A stretch of 64,000 nt of DNA from the NCBI GenBank assembly GCA_016183985.1, contig JACPDN010000007.1, positions 62,001-126,000 of the forward strand. Reading direction: 5' to 3'. Of the stretch, positions 1 through 8,255 are shown one piece after another; within the stretch, counting starts at the first letter, position 1, and each line of letters starts with the position of its first letter. This stretch comes from Pseudomonadota bacterium (GTDB lineage Bacteria > Pseudomonadota > Alphaproteobacteria > Dongiales > Dongiaceae). The translations under genes and the position numbers were made by a program. Under the pieces are notes generated by a model. That model saw only the letters and a program-made list of their open reading frames with translations, ran no database searches and was not told the origin of the DNA.

Positions 1-1842
1 CAGGGCAAGAACTTGCTGGTTGGATCCGGCCTGAGGCTGGACGCAACAGATTCCTCAAAGACCGCAACCAATGCCTTGGAAGGTCTTTCGGGCGCGCGCG
101 CCACAAATGTGACGACGGCTGACAATTACAAGATCGAGGTCAACGGCAATGGCGCGATCGGCGGCAATAGCCGCGATATTGCCGACGCCGAGCTGCGGAA
201 TGGCCTCAGCAACATCGATGTCTCTGGCTATGTCAGCAGCACCGCTGGGAACTTCGATCCGATCCAGATCAAAGTCAGCGGCGGCAAGGGCAAGGACAAG
301 ACGTTTACGATCTCGGAAGGCAATGAAACGCAGTCTTTCACGTTAACCCAGGATCAGTGGAAGGATGCGAACGCGGTCGGCAGCACACTTCATGTGGCGA
401 CGTCCTTCAAAAGCGGCACGAATGTCTCGTTCGAGGTCGATTTCGAGAAGATCGAGGATGTGCCGGACACTGCCGGCATAGGCACTTCGACGATCGAGAA
501 GAATGTCGACCTGCGCATCGCGGTCACGAATGGCAATGGCGAAGCGATCGTTCGCGATGGCATGAATGACCTGGGCCTGTCGAAGCTGGCAAATGGTGAA
601 AATGCCTTTGCCTTTGATTCAGGAACGGTTCGTCTCTCCATCGATCAGCGGCAGCTGGTACGGGCATCGAACTTCGCAGATTCGGCCGGTGCGCCATTTG
701 GCGCCGGCGCGTTGGCGCTCGGTGGTGTGACGGCCCAAACCATCGCCGCCGATGAGACCTATACGCTCCAGGCATCTGCGGTTGAAGCCGACTTCGACTA
801 CACCACGGGGAGGTTCAACAACTACACCGTCTCGGTGGCTGGCAGCAGCGGGAATGCCATCACCATCAATGGTGCGGCAACCTATACTGTCACGAGCGCC
901 AATGCCGCCACCGCTGTCGCCGTCGCGAACGCGACCAACACCAACAGCAATAGCGTCAATTTCAACTACGGCTCGATGAACACCATAACCACCGCCGCAG
1001 CCGCAACCGCTGCGCAAGTGGCAGCCACGGCAACGGCGACGGGTGGGTTGACGGCGACCAATTTTGTCACCGATACCGTTACGGGTTTCGCGAGCAATGG
1101 TGTGACCCGCGTTTCGATCGATATCGATGCGACGGACGACACCAATGTCACGCTGAAGCTCTCCGACGGCGTTGGCGGCACGGCCGTGCTCAACAACGTC
1201 GATCTTTCTGCAGCGGCGACAGATTTGCGCTTCGTGGTTTCAGGCGGCGCCAATGACGGGGCCGTCCTGCAGATGGACGTGTCCGCCGCCGTTGCGGCTG
1301 GTACCAAGGGAACCGTCAGCTTCAACGTCCGCGGTGCATTTACCGGGCAATCCTCGCCGGCACAATTCTCGGTCCGGGAGGGGCAGACTCAAGCTTCGGC
1401 CGCCATCAACACCAAGCAGGTGGTCGATGGGAGCGACGCCAATGACCTCACGGTTCAGTTCAATGAAACGAATACCAGTCAGGTGCAGGTCGTCAGCCAG
1501 AACGTCCAGACAGATGGACAGGGTCTGAGGCTCGATTTTGCTCAGAACGCCTGGAATGATCGATCCGACATCGAGAATGCCGTGAAGCAACTCGATGCCG
1601 CCAAACTGAAGCTGCGCTCCGCTTCCACGGCACTCAGCACGAATCTGAATATCATTCAGTCGCGCGAGTCATTCACCAAGGAGTTTACGGACGTCCTTAC
1701 CGAAGGCGCCGGCAAACTCGTGCAGGCGGACCAGAATGAGGAGGGTGCGAATATTCTGACCCTGCAGACAAGGCAGCAATTGGGGACCATCTCCCTGTCG
1801 CTGGCCAACCAGGCCCAGCAGGCCATTCTGCGGCTGTTCTAA
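1..1842 (+). CDS. Flagellin, 5'-truncated by the window edge
   Basis: The reading frame is open from base 1, so the N-terminal D0/D1 domain lies outside the window; the Met at 13 is not a likely start. About 613 residues are visible. Residues up to about 500 are a Thr/Ala/Asn/Gly-rich variable region without cysteine, as in surface-exposed flagellin D2/D3 domains. The last 90 or so residues are a classical flagellin C-terminal helix, with a run of heptads, the motif FTKEFTDVLTEGAGKLVQAD and the terminal LANQAQQAILRLF. Flagellins polymerise into the extracellular filament. The visible part alone is longer than many complete flagellins. A strong hairpin follows directly. Confident on family; the number of upstream paralogues is unknown. 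Confidence 0.93.
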   Translation, partial: QGKNLLVGSGLRLDATDSSKTATNALEGLSGARATNVTTADNYKIEVNGNGAIGGNSRDIADAELRNGLSNIDVSGYVSSTAGNFDPIQIKVSGGKGKDKTFTISEGNETQSFTLTQDQWKDANAVGSTLHVATSFKSGTNVSFEVDFEKIEDVPDTAGIGTSTIEKNVDLRIAVTNGNGEAIVRDGMNDLGLSKLANGENAFAFDSGTVRLSIDQRQLVRASNFADSAGAPFGAGALALGGVTAQTIAADETYTLQASAVEADFDYTTGRFNNYTVSVAGSSGNAITINGAATYTVTSANAATAVAVANATNTNSNSVNFNYGSMNTITTAAAATAAQVAATATATGGLTATNFVTDTVTGFASNGVTRVSIDIDATDDTNVTLKLSDGVGGTAVLNNVDLSAAATDLRFVVSGGANDGAVLQMDVSAAVAAGTKGTVSFNVRGAFTGQSSPAQFSVREGQTQASAAINTKQVVDGSDANDLTVQFNETNTSQVQVVSQNVQTDGQGLRLDFAQNAWNDRSDIENAVKQLDAAKLKLRSASTALSTNLNIIQSRESFTKEFTDVLTEGAGKLVQADQNEEGANILTLQTRQQLGTISLSLANQAQQAILRLF

Positions 1843-1852
1843 CGTTCAGCAT

Positions 1853-1885
1853 GAATCGGGCGGACGCTTGCCGTTCGCCCGATTC
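1853..1885 (+). terminator. Hairpin after flagellin
   Basis: A 13-base stem (1853-1865 pairing with 1873-1885, one G-U pair) with a 7-base loop begins 11 bases after the flagellin stop. No U-tract follows, so it may protect the 3' end rather than be a textbook intrinsic terminator. The remaining bases to 2104 hold no supportable gene. Confidence 0.6.
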
Positions 1886-2104
1886 GCCCCACTTGCGTCA
1901 CAAATCTCACCAGCGGCGCCCAATGGCGCCGGTGATTTGGATTCTGCTCTTATCGATGAGTGGCGTCCTGGCCGTGATGAAACCGATAACTGGACCTTGG
2001 CTCACGGCGTCGCCGCGGTACATCGAACACATTGACATGACTGCCAAGCCCTGGGTCATTCCAGCAATGTGCCGAAGTCGTCCGGCGCCGGTATTGCCTC
2101 TCGA

Positions 2105-3601
2105 TTATTTTGGTTGTCGGCGGCGTTGAAGGACAATCGTTTTGATGGATGGCCAGATTGCTGAACCGAATATCATTAATGCTGACAAAGCCAGCAGGCT
2201 CAGCGAGATCCTGTCTTGAATGAATATCATCGGATCGTCGGCAGAGACCAGCAAGGCGCGCCGGAAATTCGACTCCACCATGTAGCCCAGCATGAGGCCC
2301 AGCACCAAGGGCAGCATCGGGAATTTCAGGCGCTTCATGACATAGCCGAAGACACCGGCCAGCAGCACCACAATAAGATCGAGCACGCTGCTATCGATGG
2401 AATAGACGCCGGAGAGAACCAGCGCATAGATCGCTGCAAGTCGATAGCGTTTCGGGCGGTTCACCAGCCAGATGCAAGGCGTCATGATCAGGAGGCCGAT
2501 GATCAACTGCGCGATGTTGGCAACGAACAGGCCGCCATACAGGCCGTACATGACCTTCGGGTTCTGCGCGAACAGCATCGGTCCGGGCTGCATGCCGTGC
2601 ACCAGGAGTGCGCCCAGGAGGACGGCCGTCGAATTCGAGCCCGGGATACCGAAGGAAAGCGTCGGGATGAGAGCCGTGCCAGCGACTGTGTTATTGGCGG
2701 CTTCTGGCGCAGCGATACCTTCGATCGACCCTTTGCCGAATTCCTCCGGATGTTTTGACCAGCGCCGTGCCTCGTTATAGCTGAGGAAGGACGCCACCGC
2801 GCCGCCACCGCCGGGCGTAATGCCTTCAAAGGTGCCGAGCGCCGAGCCCAGCGAAACCGGAAACCACAGCCGCTTCCAATCTCGCAGCTTGGGCAGGCGG
2901 ATGCGAGAATCGCGCTCGACCTGCTCTTCGTCACGGTGGCCAATCTGCTTCAGCAGTTCGCTAACGGCGAATACACCCATCATGACCAGTACGAAATGGA
3001 TACCTCCGAAAAGCTCCGGAAAACCGAAGGTGAACCGAGTAACGCCAGAAATGGGGTCGGACCCGATCGTCGCGATCATGAGGCCCAGGACGCCCATGAT
3101 GAGGCCCTTCACCAGCGAGCCTTCCGTCAGGCTGGCGATGACGCTGAGGCTCAAGATTCCGAGCGAGAAATAGGCGGCCGGGGTGAAGGCCAGCGCGATC
3201 TTCGCCAGCGGGCCGGTGAGTGCCACCAGCACAATCACGCCGACCAGGCCGCCGACCACGCCGGCCATCAGGGAGATGCCGAGCGCCTCCCCACCTCGAC
3301 CCTGCTGGTGCAGGGCATAGCCGTCGATCGTCGTGGCCGCCGCCGCGTTGGTACCTGGCGTGTTGATCAGGATGGCCGGGATGGAGCCGCCATATTCTGC
3401 GCCGACATAGACGGATGCCAGCATGATGATCGCCGTCGTCGGATCCATGGTGAAGGTGAACGGCACCAGTAGCGCCATGGCCACGGAGGGTGAGATGCCG
3501 GGCATGGCACCGCCGACGATGCCATAGGCCACGCCGGCAAAAGCGGCGAGAATTGCCGGCGTTCCGAATAGGACACCGAGCGCGATATTGATGGCTTCCA
3601 T
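2105..3601 (-). CDS. tctA: Tripartite tricarboxylate transporter, large permease (TctA family)
   Basis: A 498-residue, strongly hydrophobic membrane protein with the TctA hallmarks: GGAMPGISPSVAMALL near residue 30, YVGAEYGGSIPAILINTPG near 70-85 and a second GITPGGGGAVASFLSYNEA near 265. The length is usual for TctA. TTT systems use proton or sodium gradients to take up carboxylates captured by a periplasmic TctC protein. The gene is last in a minus-strand series tctC-tctB-tctA with short gaps. The substrate cannot be read from the sequence. Neighbouring MmgE/PrpD and ComA-like genes suggest a poly- or sulfo-carboxylate (inference). Confidence 0.93.
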   Translation of the reverse strand: MEAINIALGVLFGTPAILAAFAGVAYGIVGGAMPGISPSVAMALLVPFTFTMDPTTAIIMLASVYVGAEYGGSIPAILINTPGTNAAAATTIDGYALHQQGRGGEALGISLMAGVVGGLVGVIVLVALTGPLAKIALAFTPAAYFSLGILSLSVIASLTEGSLVKGLIMGVLGLMIATIGSDPISGVTRFTFGFPELFGGIHFVLVMMGVFAVSELLKQIGHRDEEQVERDSRIRLPKLRDWKRLWFPVSLGSALGTFEGITPGGGGAVASFLSYNEARRWSKHPEEFGKGSIEGIAAPEAANNTVAGTALIPTLSFGIPGSNSTAVLLGALLVHGMQPGPMLFAQNPKVMYGLYGGLFVANIAQLIIGLLIMTPCIWLVNRPKRYRLAAIYALVLSGVYSIDSSVLDLIVVLLAGVFGYVMKRLKFPMLPLVLGLMLGYMVESNFRRALLVSADDPMIFIQDRISLSLLALSALMIFGSAIWPSIKTIVLQRRRQPK

Positions 3602-3617
3602 GATTGACTGTCCGCCT

Positions 3618-4175
3618 TTAGGAGGCTGAGTGCGGCGAGGGTAACTGCAGCAGGGATTGGGACTGCGCGGGAGTGCTGCGGAAACTCATCCAGAGATCGG
3701 GCCAGAACCCCTTGGGCTGGCGGATTTCCAAGACGTAGACGAAGAGCGCCCAGAAGAAGATTGCGCCGATTACAGCAAAGCCAATGACGACTTTGCGCGA
3801 AGCACCGCCAGCCAGGAGCGTTACGGCCGCCAGCAGATAGGCGATGGCGCAGATGTAGCCGATGCTTTCGACCAATGCGACATAGCCGATGCCGATGCAC
3901 AGCATGCCCAACGCATAGCGATGCGTGCGCCAGCCGCCCTCGCGCGGGCTTTCGTGGCTGCCCTCAGCGGATGCGGCCCGTGCCGCCAGAAAGGATTCGA
4001 GGACCAGCACAAGCGACAGGATGCCGAGTGCCACGCCCAGCATCTTGGGCAAGGCGTCAGCGCCGATACTTCCCTCGAGAATGCTGTTCGGGATATGATC
4101 GGCGCCGAGCCAATAGAGTATCGCCAGGGCGATGAGAACGACGCCGACCATCAGGTCATTTTTTGCGACAGTCAC
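3618..4175 (-). CDS. tctB: Tripartite tricarboxylate transporter, small permease (TctB family)
   Basis: A 185-residue protein with about four to five hydrophobic segments, a pattern and length usual for TctB/DUF1468. The first helix (LMVGVVLIALAILYWLGA) starts about eight residues in. A charged loop near residues 65-85 (AASAEGSHESPREGG) separates the helices. It lies between tctC and tctA, 16 bases upstream of tctA and 24 bases after tctC. It would form the membrane complex with TctA. TctB proteins are poorly conserved, so the call leans on position as well as topology. Confidence 0.88.
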   Translation of the reverse strand: MTVAKNDLMVGVVLIALAILYWLGADHIPNSILEGSIGADALPKMLGVALGILSLVLVLESFLAARAASAEGSHESPREGGWRTHRYALGMLCIGIGYVALVESIGYICAIAYLLAAVTLLAGGASRKVVIGFAVIGAIFFWALFVYVLEIRQPKGFWPDLWMSFRSTPAQSQSLLQLPSPHSAS

Positions 4176-4199
4176 GGCGTTCCATCCCCTGGCTGGTGG

Positions 4200-5174
4200 T
4201 TATTCGGCCGGCACGCCAAAATCGGCGTAGAACTTGGCCTGCGCATCAACGAATTTCGCGACATAGGCTCGATACTCTTCCTGGCCCATATAGCCGGGGA
4301 TAAGGTTCAGGGCTTCATACTCTCTCTTGAATTCCGGGTCCGCCAGAACCTTTTGTGCCGCCGCCTCGATCAGCTTGATCGTTTCGGCGGGAATGCCCTT
4401 GGGGCCGGCGAGGCCGCGGAATTTGATGATAACTTCATCGTCCACACCCAGTTCCTTCGCCGTCGGAACATCCGTTAGAGTCGGCAGGCGCTCGGGCATG
4501 TAGACGCCAAGCGGCTTCAGCTCGCCGCCGGCGATCTGGCCCGCCAGCTCGCCGAGTTCGCCGACACCAATGTCGACGGTGCCGTTGAGCACATTGATGA
4601 GCAGGCCGGCCCCGTCCTCATGAGGAATGATCGCCACATCGGCGCCCGCCTGCTTCTTGATCTTTTCCAGGATCTGGCGCTCCAGCGAGCCGGCGCTGGC
4701 GCCACCCCATCTCGCCTTGCCTGGATTGGCAACGGCATAGTCGACAGCGTCCTTGATCGTTTTGAAGGGGCTGTCCGCCTTGGCGTAGAAGATCTCGGGG
4801 TCGTAGAAGAAGTTCACGACGTAATCGATGTCCTTGAACGTCTTTTCCGGCTTGCTGAGAAGCGATGTCGTGATGTGGGTCGGCGTGGTGGCGTAGAAAG
4901 TCGACCCGTCGGCGGGCGCGTTGGCAAGGTTCGCCATCGCCTTGGCACCTGAGCCACCGGTCCAGTAATCAATTACCACCTTGGCGCCGAGATATTTCGA
5001 CAGTGGTTGGCTGATCGCCCGCAGGAACAGATCCGAACCGGAACCGGGCTTCGAATGCGTATAGATCGTGACCGTGTCTACGGGATAGGCGTCTTGCGCC
5101 CATGCGGCCGTGCTGAAACTCGTGACGATCAACATTGCCAGCGCCGCTAGGGCGCCCTTCATGACCTGACCCAT
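4200..5174 (-). CDS. tctC: TctC-type periplasmic solute-binding protein
   Basis: A 324-residue protein with a Sec signal peptide (hydrophobic core ALAALAMLIVTSFSTAAWA, cleavage likely after AWA near residue 26). The mature part follows the TTT binding-protein (Bug) plan: YPVDTVTIYTHSKPGSGSD at the N-terminus, a central ANPGKARWGGASAGS segment and a C-terminal helix. It should capture a carboxylate in the periplasm for TctAB. A strong ribosome site (GGGAGGGG, 3 bases before ATG) fixes the start. It has its own promoter region with the cluster palindrome, so it can be transcribed apart from the gntR gene upstream. Confidence 0.92.
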   Translation of the reverse strand: MGQVMKGALAALAMLIVTSFSTAAWAQDAYPVDTVTIYTHSKPGSGSDLFLRAISQPLSKYLGAKVVIDYWTGGSGAKAMANLANAPADGSTFYATTPTHITTSLLSKPEKTFKDIDYVVNFFYDPEIFYAKADSPFKTIKDAVDYAVANPGKARWGGASAGSLERQILEKIKKQAGADVAIIPHEDGAGLLINVLNGTVDIGVGELGELAGQIAGGELKPLGVYMPERLPTLTDVPTAKELGVDDEVIIKFRGLAGPKGIPAETIKLIEAAAQKVLADPEFKREYEALNLIPGYMGQEEYRAYVAKFVDAQAKFYADFGVPAE

Positions 5175-5205
5175 CTACCCCTCCCAAGGCATATTTGTTA
5201 TTTTG

Positions 5206-5244
5206 AGTCTTATATAAGATATAAGAATACCGGGAGAGAGTCAA
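5206..5244 (-). promoter_or_regulatory. Promoter and HutC-type operator of tctC
   Basis: The 19 bases at 5206-5224 (AGTCTTATATAAGATATAA) are identical to 11904-11922 upstream of the comA-like gene, and both contain the perfect palindrome TCTTATATAAGA. Read on the minus strand, a -35-like TTGACT (5239-5244) is followed after 17 bases by TATCTT, which overlaps the palindrome. A bound repressor would cover the -10 box. The HutC-type GntR protein encoded just upstream is the natural candidate (inference). Confidence 0.72.
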
Positions 5245-5251
5245 ACAGCAC

Positions 5252-5998
5252 TCAGGTGTTTTCGACGGCGTAGTGAAGAAAGCGGGAATCGCAATGACTT
5301 ACGCGCCATTCGATTGCCTGCTGATCGAGGCTGAAGGCGATGCGGTCGATCTCGAGCAGCGGCAGGCCCAGGTCGATACCCAGCAGCTTGGCATCCGTCT
5401 TATCCGCCGAGACCGCCCGTAGCTGCTCTGCGACACGCACGATCATGACGCGGAATTCCTGCTCAAGCAGCGAATAGATCGAATCCGGCTGCAGGCGCCC
5501 CAGAATGTCCTCCAGACCGGGAAAGCGATCCAGACGCAGGACAATGCGCTCGACGATACAGTCATGCCCCGCAAAGCTTCGCAGACGTTCGGTGCGCAGG
5601 ACGCGTTCGCCGGCGGGCAGGCCCAGGCGCTCTCGTTCGGCAGTGGTCGCAGCACCGGTCTTGATCGATACGAAGCGAGTATGGGGGTGCGATTCGTCGC
5701 TGGTGTCGCTTTTAAGGCGAATGAAGCGGAAGGGGCGAACGCTGCTGCGATGGGTGGCGACGAATGTGCCCTTCCCCTGCTGCCGCACAACCAGGTTCTC
5801 GGCCGCCATTTCCTCGATCGCCTTGCGTACCGTGCCCTGGCTGACATTGTACTCTTCCGCCAGGCGCATTTCGCTCGGCAGCAATTGGGCCGGCTTCCAC
5901 TCGCCGCTCAGTACACGGCGAATGAGGAGTTGCTTGATCTGCAGATAAAGCGGCTGAAACTCGGGCCGCGCCTCGATTTCGGCATTCCCTGTCGACAT
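5252..5998 (-). CDS. GntR family regulator, HutC subfamily (wHTH + UTRA)
   Basis: A 248-residue regulator. Residues about 15-80 are a GntR winged helix, with LPSEMRLAEEYNVSQGTVRK and the wing motif QGKGTFVA. The rest has the HutC/UTRA ligand-binding pattern (ERVLRTERLRSFAG, SIYSLLEQEF). The start at 5998 is chosen because GGGGA lies about six bases upstream; an in-frame ATG at 6010 is the alternative. It sits inside the minus-strand cluster between the SDR gene and tctC. Two copies of a 12-base palindrome in the cluster are probably its operators. HutC-type regulators usually bind a pathway intermediate and lose DNA affinity. Confidence 0.9.
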   Translation of the reverse strand: MSTGNAEIEARPEFQPLYLQIKQLLIRRVLSGEWKPAQLLPSEMRLAEEYNVSQGTVRKAIEEMAAENLVVRQQGKGTFVATHRSSVRPFRFIRLKSDTSDESHPHTRFVSIKTGAATTAERERLGLPAGERVLRTERLRSFAGHDCIVERIVLRLDRFPGLEDILGRLQPDSIYSLLEQEFRVMIVRVAEQLRAVSADKTDAKLLGIDLGLPLLEIDRIAFSLDQQAIEWRVSHCDSRFLHYAVENT

Positions 5999-6112
5999 CT
6001 GGTTCCCCATGCTGGCACAGCCGATCCGGGCCGCGCACCGATATTCATTAGGCGCAAATATAACACGGGGTTCAGCTGCAATTGCCAGCTATTGCGAGAA
6101 GAAAGCTTCCCT

Positions 6113-6865
6113 TCAGGGCATAAAGACACCGCCGTTGATGTGAATGCTCTGCCCGGTGATATAGCGGGATTGCGGCCCGGCCAGATGGCGCACCAGAGCC
6201 GCGATTTCCGAGGGCCGGCCCAGCGGCTCGATGAGGCGCGGTCGCTCGGCATGATGCTTGGGCGCCTGCGGGGCATCGGCACCGCGTTCGGTGTCGATCA
6301 TGCCGGGTACGACACAATTGGCAGTGATGCCGTCGGCCGCGAGATCCTGGGCGATGGCCTTGGTGAAGCCGGCGAGGCCGGCCTTGCCCGTCACCACATG
6401 GACGCGTTGTTTGGCGCCGCTATGGCCGGTGAGGCCGCCGATATTGATCACCCGCCCGCCCCCCCGTGCCTTCATGCTGGGAACGCAGGCCTTGGTGCAC
6501 AGAAAGGCGCCGTTGAGCATGATTCCCAGCACCTGCTGCCATTCGGCAAAGGTGATGCTATCGAAAGGTGCTTCCTTGCGGACGGCCGCGTTGTTCACCA
6601 GGATGTCGACGCCGCCGAAGGCGTCCTTGGCCGTCGCCAACATCTTGGTGACGGAGGCTTCGTCGGTCACATCCGCAGCGACCACGATCGCCCTGGCACC
6701 GGCCGCGTCGACCAGTTTCGCGGTCTCCTGCGCAAGGTCGACCGAGTTCTTCACATTGACCACAATATTGGCGCCCGCCTCTGCCAAAGCCACACAGATG
6801 GCGCGGCCGATATTGCGGGCGGCACCCGTGACGAGGGCGACCTTGCCTTCCAGTTCACGCGACAT
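6113..6865 (-). CDS. Short-chain dehydrogenase/reductase lacking the usual Ser-Tyr pair
   Basis: A 250-residue SDR with the nucleotide-binding motif TGAARNIG (residues 13-20) and NNAA near 90. The C-terminal GGVF is also family-like. The ribosome site AGGAGGG lies upstream of the ATG. Where classical SDRs have Ser and YxxxK, this protein reads INIGGLTGHSG and HVVTGK: the Lys is kept but Tyr is Val and both candidate Ser positions are Gly. The bases were re-read and support this. It may belong to an atypical SDR branch using another residue, or may not be a standard oxidoreductase. It lies between an MmgE/PrpD gene and gntR. Confidence 0.85.
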   Translation of the reverse strand: MSRELEGKVALVTGAARNIGRAICVALAEAGANIVVNVKNSVDLAQETAKLVDAAGARAIVVAADVTDEASVTKMLATAKDAFGGVDILVNNAAVRKEAPFDSITFAEWQQVLGIMLNGAFLCTKACVPSMKARGGGRVINIGGLTGHSGAKQRVHVVTGKAGLAGFTKAIAQDLAADGITANCVVPGMIDTERGADAPQAPKHHAERPRLIEPLGRPSEIAALVRHLAGPQSRYITGQSIHINGGVFMP

Positions 6866-6880
6866 GTCGATCCCTCCTCA

Positions 6881-8245
6881 TCACGCTGCGACGTCGCCGA
6901 AGGCGGCCATCGACTTCGCCCGCCCTAGATTGCGCCCGAAGGCCAGCAATGCCTCGGCGCGAGCGCTGGACCAGCCGCCGAAGTCGACATTGCGGCGGAA
7001 CTTGGTATCAAGCTCCTCCTGCGACAGGCGATCGCGGCTGCCACCGCGCAGATGCGGCTGGTGCAATTCAACGATGCTGCCGTCGGCGAGGCGCGCCCGC
7101 ACGTCACCCGTGTAATTCTTGGGATATTCGTTCTGGGGATCAATCTCGAAACTGATCTTGGCCGCCAGCTTCAGCACGGCAGGATCCTTGATCTTCGCCT
7201 CGGTGAACTGGGCCAGGCCGGCATCGCCTTCCAGGAAGGCCACCGCCATGCAATAGGGCGTGCTGAACTTCGCCGCATAGGCGGTCGGCGGCTGCTGCTT
7301 CAGGGCGAGCGGCTCCCACAGGCGATGCACGGTCCCCTCGCCCACCGCACAAGAGATCTCCGCGATCTGGTCGGCTACGATACCCTTCTTCCGCAGGGCC
7401 AGCGCGCAATCGATATAGGGCTGCACCATGGTGCCGCAGGCGTAGGGCTTGAAGGCAAGCTGGCTGCCGACCCAGCGCCGCCCCAGATCATCGAGCAGGA
7501 ACGAGAAATCCGGTTTCAGCGACGGCGCGAAGGCGGAGAAGAATCCGTGCACGCCCTCGAATACGCTGACCGGGCCGGTGAAACCCGCTTTGCCGAGTGC
7601 CGCTGCCCGCAGGCCCGACTGCGCCGCCCAGCCGGCATGAAGCCGCTTCGTCGAGGAGCCATCCGCCAGATATTCGATGATGCCCGACGCGAGGCTTCCG
7701 GCAACGCCGAGACTGTTGACGATGGCCGGTCCGGCCAGCCGGTCGACGATCGCCGCCGAGACGGTGGCGGCCAAGGTGCCGAGCACGGCAGTCGGGTGAA
7801 AGCCCGCCTGATGCACCGATTTGTTCGAGACCAGCCCCAAGCGGCACATGATCTCGATGCCGGAGGCAATGGCGAGCAGCGTGCGCGCGCCGTCGAGGCC
7901 GCGTTGCTCCGCGAGCGCCAGGGTCGCCGGCACGATCACCGCGCCCGAATGCACCGGACAGCCTTCAAAGGTGTTGTCGAAATCCTCGCCGTGGGCGGCC
8001 GTGCCGTTGACGAGCGCAGCACCGATCGGCGCCAGGCGCCTGCCATGGGCGATGACAGTTGCGTTGCCGGCCTCGTCGCAGGCGGCAAGCGTCGATTGCG
8101 TGTAGTCATTGGCGCGCGCCGAGACGCAGAGCCCCAGCACGTCGACCACCGTATCGAGTGCCGCGCGTTCCATGCCGGCATCAAGCTGGTCGGGCGTCAG
8201 GCCCGCGACCCATGCAGCCAGATGTTCGGAAACGGTCTTGGTCAT
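6881..8245 (-). CDS. MmgE/PrpD family protein (paralogue 1)
   Basis: A 454-residue MmgE/PrpD protein. Typical signs are GTAAHGEDFDNTFEG near residue 90, then TKRLHAGWAAQSG near 205 and PYIDCALAL near 285. Characterised members are 2-methylcitrate dehydratase, cis-aconitate decarboxylase and iminodisuccinate epimerase, so the chemistry is probably on a di- or tricarboxylate, but the reaction cannot be assigned. The start at 8245 (MTKTVSEHL) avoids overlapping the preceding gene, which ends at 8256. It resembles paralogue 3 of this cluster more than paralogue 2. Confidence 0.9.
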   Translation of the reverse strand: MTKTVSEHLAAWVAGLTPDQLDAGMERAALDTVVDVLGLCVSARANDYTQSTLAACDEAGNATVIAHGRRLAPIGAALVNGTAAHGEDFDNTFEGCPVHSGAVIVPATLALAEQRGLDGARTLLAIASGIEIMCRLGLVSNKSVHQAGFHPTAVLGTLAATVSAAIVDRLAGPAIVNSLGVAGSLASGIIEYLADGSSTKRLHAGWAAQSGLRAAALGKAGFTGPVSVFEGVHGFFSAFAPSLKPDFSFLLDDLGRRWVGSQLAFKPYACGTMVQPYIDCALALRKKGIVADQIAEISCAVGEGTVHRLWEPLALKQQPPTAYAAKFSTPYCMAVAFLEGDAGLAQFTEAKIKDPAVLKLAAKISFEIDPQNEYPKNYTGDVRARLADGSIVELHQPHLRGGSRDRLSQEELDTKFRRNVDFGGWSSARAEALLAFGRNLGRAKSMAAFGDVAA

Positions 8246-8255
8246 CGGCGGCCCC

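Noticed and set aside
1851-2129. 92-codon open frame after flagellin
   Set aside because: It starts inside the hairpin, overlaps tctA at its end and shows no family resemblance.
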